The notes under the pieces are model-generated. The model was not told where the DNA came from, searched no databases, and saw nothing but the letters and a program-made list of their open reading frames with translations. From Paracoccaceae bacterium (GTDB lineage: Bacteria > Pseudomonadota > Alphaproteobacteria > Rhodobacterales > Rhodobacteraceae), in the NCBI GenBank assembly GCA_025458985.1, contig JALORM010000332.1, positions 1 through 5,789 on the forward strand: 5,789 nt of DNA. Direction: 5' to 3'. Below are positions 5,474 to 5,789 of the stretch, one piece after another; position 1 is the stretch's first letter; every line of letters starts with the position of its first letter. The position numbers were made by a program, and so were the translations under genes.

Positions 5474-5789
5474 TGACATCACCTATGGCGGGGCCGAGGA
5501 GGTGTTCCTCAAGCGCCCCGACCTGGTGCTGGCGGGCACCTACACCACGCGGCCCACGGTCGAGATGCTGCGGCGTCTGGGCGTGCCGGTCGAGGAGTTT
5601 CCGATCGTCCAGTCGCTGGACGAGGTGGCCGGGCAGATGCGCGCGGTGGGCCGGGCGCTGGGCCGCGAGGCCGAGGGCGCCCGGCTTGCGGCCGCGTTCG
5701 AGGCCGGGCTTGCCGCGCTGCGGCAGGACATCGCCCGGCGCCCGCGCGCGGCGCTGTACTATGCCAACGGCTGGACCGGGGGACGCCGG

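Larger units (their letters stand above)
5101..5789 (+). pseudogene. btuF: BtuF-like periplasmic cobalamin-binding protein, frameshifted and cut by the window end
   Basis: BtuF-type proteins carry cobalamin in the periplasm from BtuB to the BtuCD ABC transporter. The frame holds a hydrophobic signal segment (AAAVAVALALALCGGVARA, about 5236-5292), then ARVVSLNLCTDQLAMLLAAP and VAVTYLARDPRSS. After a 38-base tandem duplication (5398-5473) the protein continues one frame over: AYDITYGGAEEVFLKRPDLV, then LAGTYTTRPTVEMLRRLGVP. It ends at the window edge with ALYYANGW. Removing one 38-base copy joins the two parts cleanly, so the gene is a frameshifted btuF. Without that correction the first frame stays open to the end but loses all family resemblance. 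The start is uncertain: ATG 5101 has AGGAGG and overlaps btuB by 50 bases, but it gives an unusually long Arg/Gly/Pro-rich N-terminus; GTG 5176 or GTG 5251 are alternatives. It probably shares the btuB transcript and its B12 control. Confidence 0.82.

Overview
The window is uniformly GC-rich. Its gene content (short-Q-loop cytochrome bd oxidase genes, then a cobalamin-riboswitch-controlled btuB/btuF locus) and the style of the proteins suggest an alphaproteobacterium, probably a Rhodobacterales/Paracoccus-like species. That placement is from recognition of the proteins, not from a search. All genes recognised here lie on the + strand.

Left part (1-2413): the C-terminal end of an upstream gene, tentatively a GbsR/MarR-type regulator, stops 3 bases before cydA. 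The cydA product is a complete 463-residue subunit I of a bd-type (cyanide-insensitive, CioA/QxtA-like) quinol oxidase, with haem ligands and quinol-loop residues present. cydB follows after 4 bases but is broken: its two halves lie in different reading frames, and about 60 residues are missing at the junction near 2139-2150. As written, the oxidase would lack a normal subunit II.

Middle (2414-2961): about 550 bases without a convincing gene. A weak terminator-like hairpin follows cydB. Two diverged tandem copies of a roughly 194-base unit then fill most of the gap. Both copies can form the same pair of hairpins, including one with a six-base TTAA-containing bulge at the same place, although the inner stem sequence differs between copies. 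This is the least explained part of the window and looks like a duplicated structured RNA or palindromic repeat family.

Right part (2962-5789): a textbook cobalamin riboswitch aptamer, a GC-rich hairpin that overlaps the ribosome binding site, and a complete btuB (TonB-dependent outer-membrane cobalamin receptor, 613 residues). A btuF-like periplasmic cobalamin-binding protein gene follows and runs off the window. A perfect 38-base tandem duplication (5398-5473) shifts the btuF frame; removing one copy restores it. The B12 logic is ordinary: high cobalamin represses the uptake genes through the leader.

The window carries two independent frame-breaking lesions, in cydB and btuF, within about 3.3 kb. 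This means either a strain losing genes or a sequence with assembly errors, and the sequence alone cannot decide. I see no transposon, CRISPR array, tRNA or rRNA. I do not see a clearly new multi-gene system; the tandem structured repeat is the best candidate for something undescribed.
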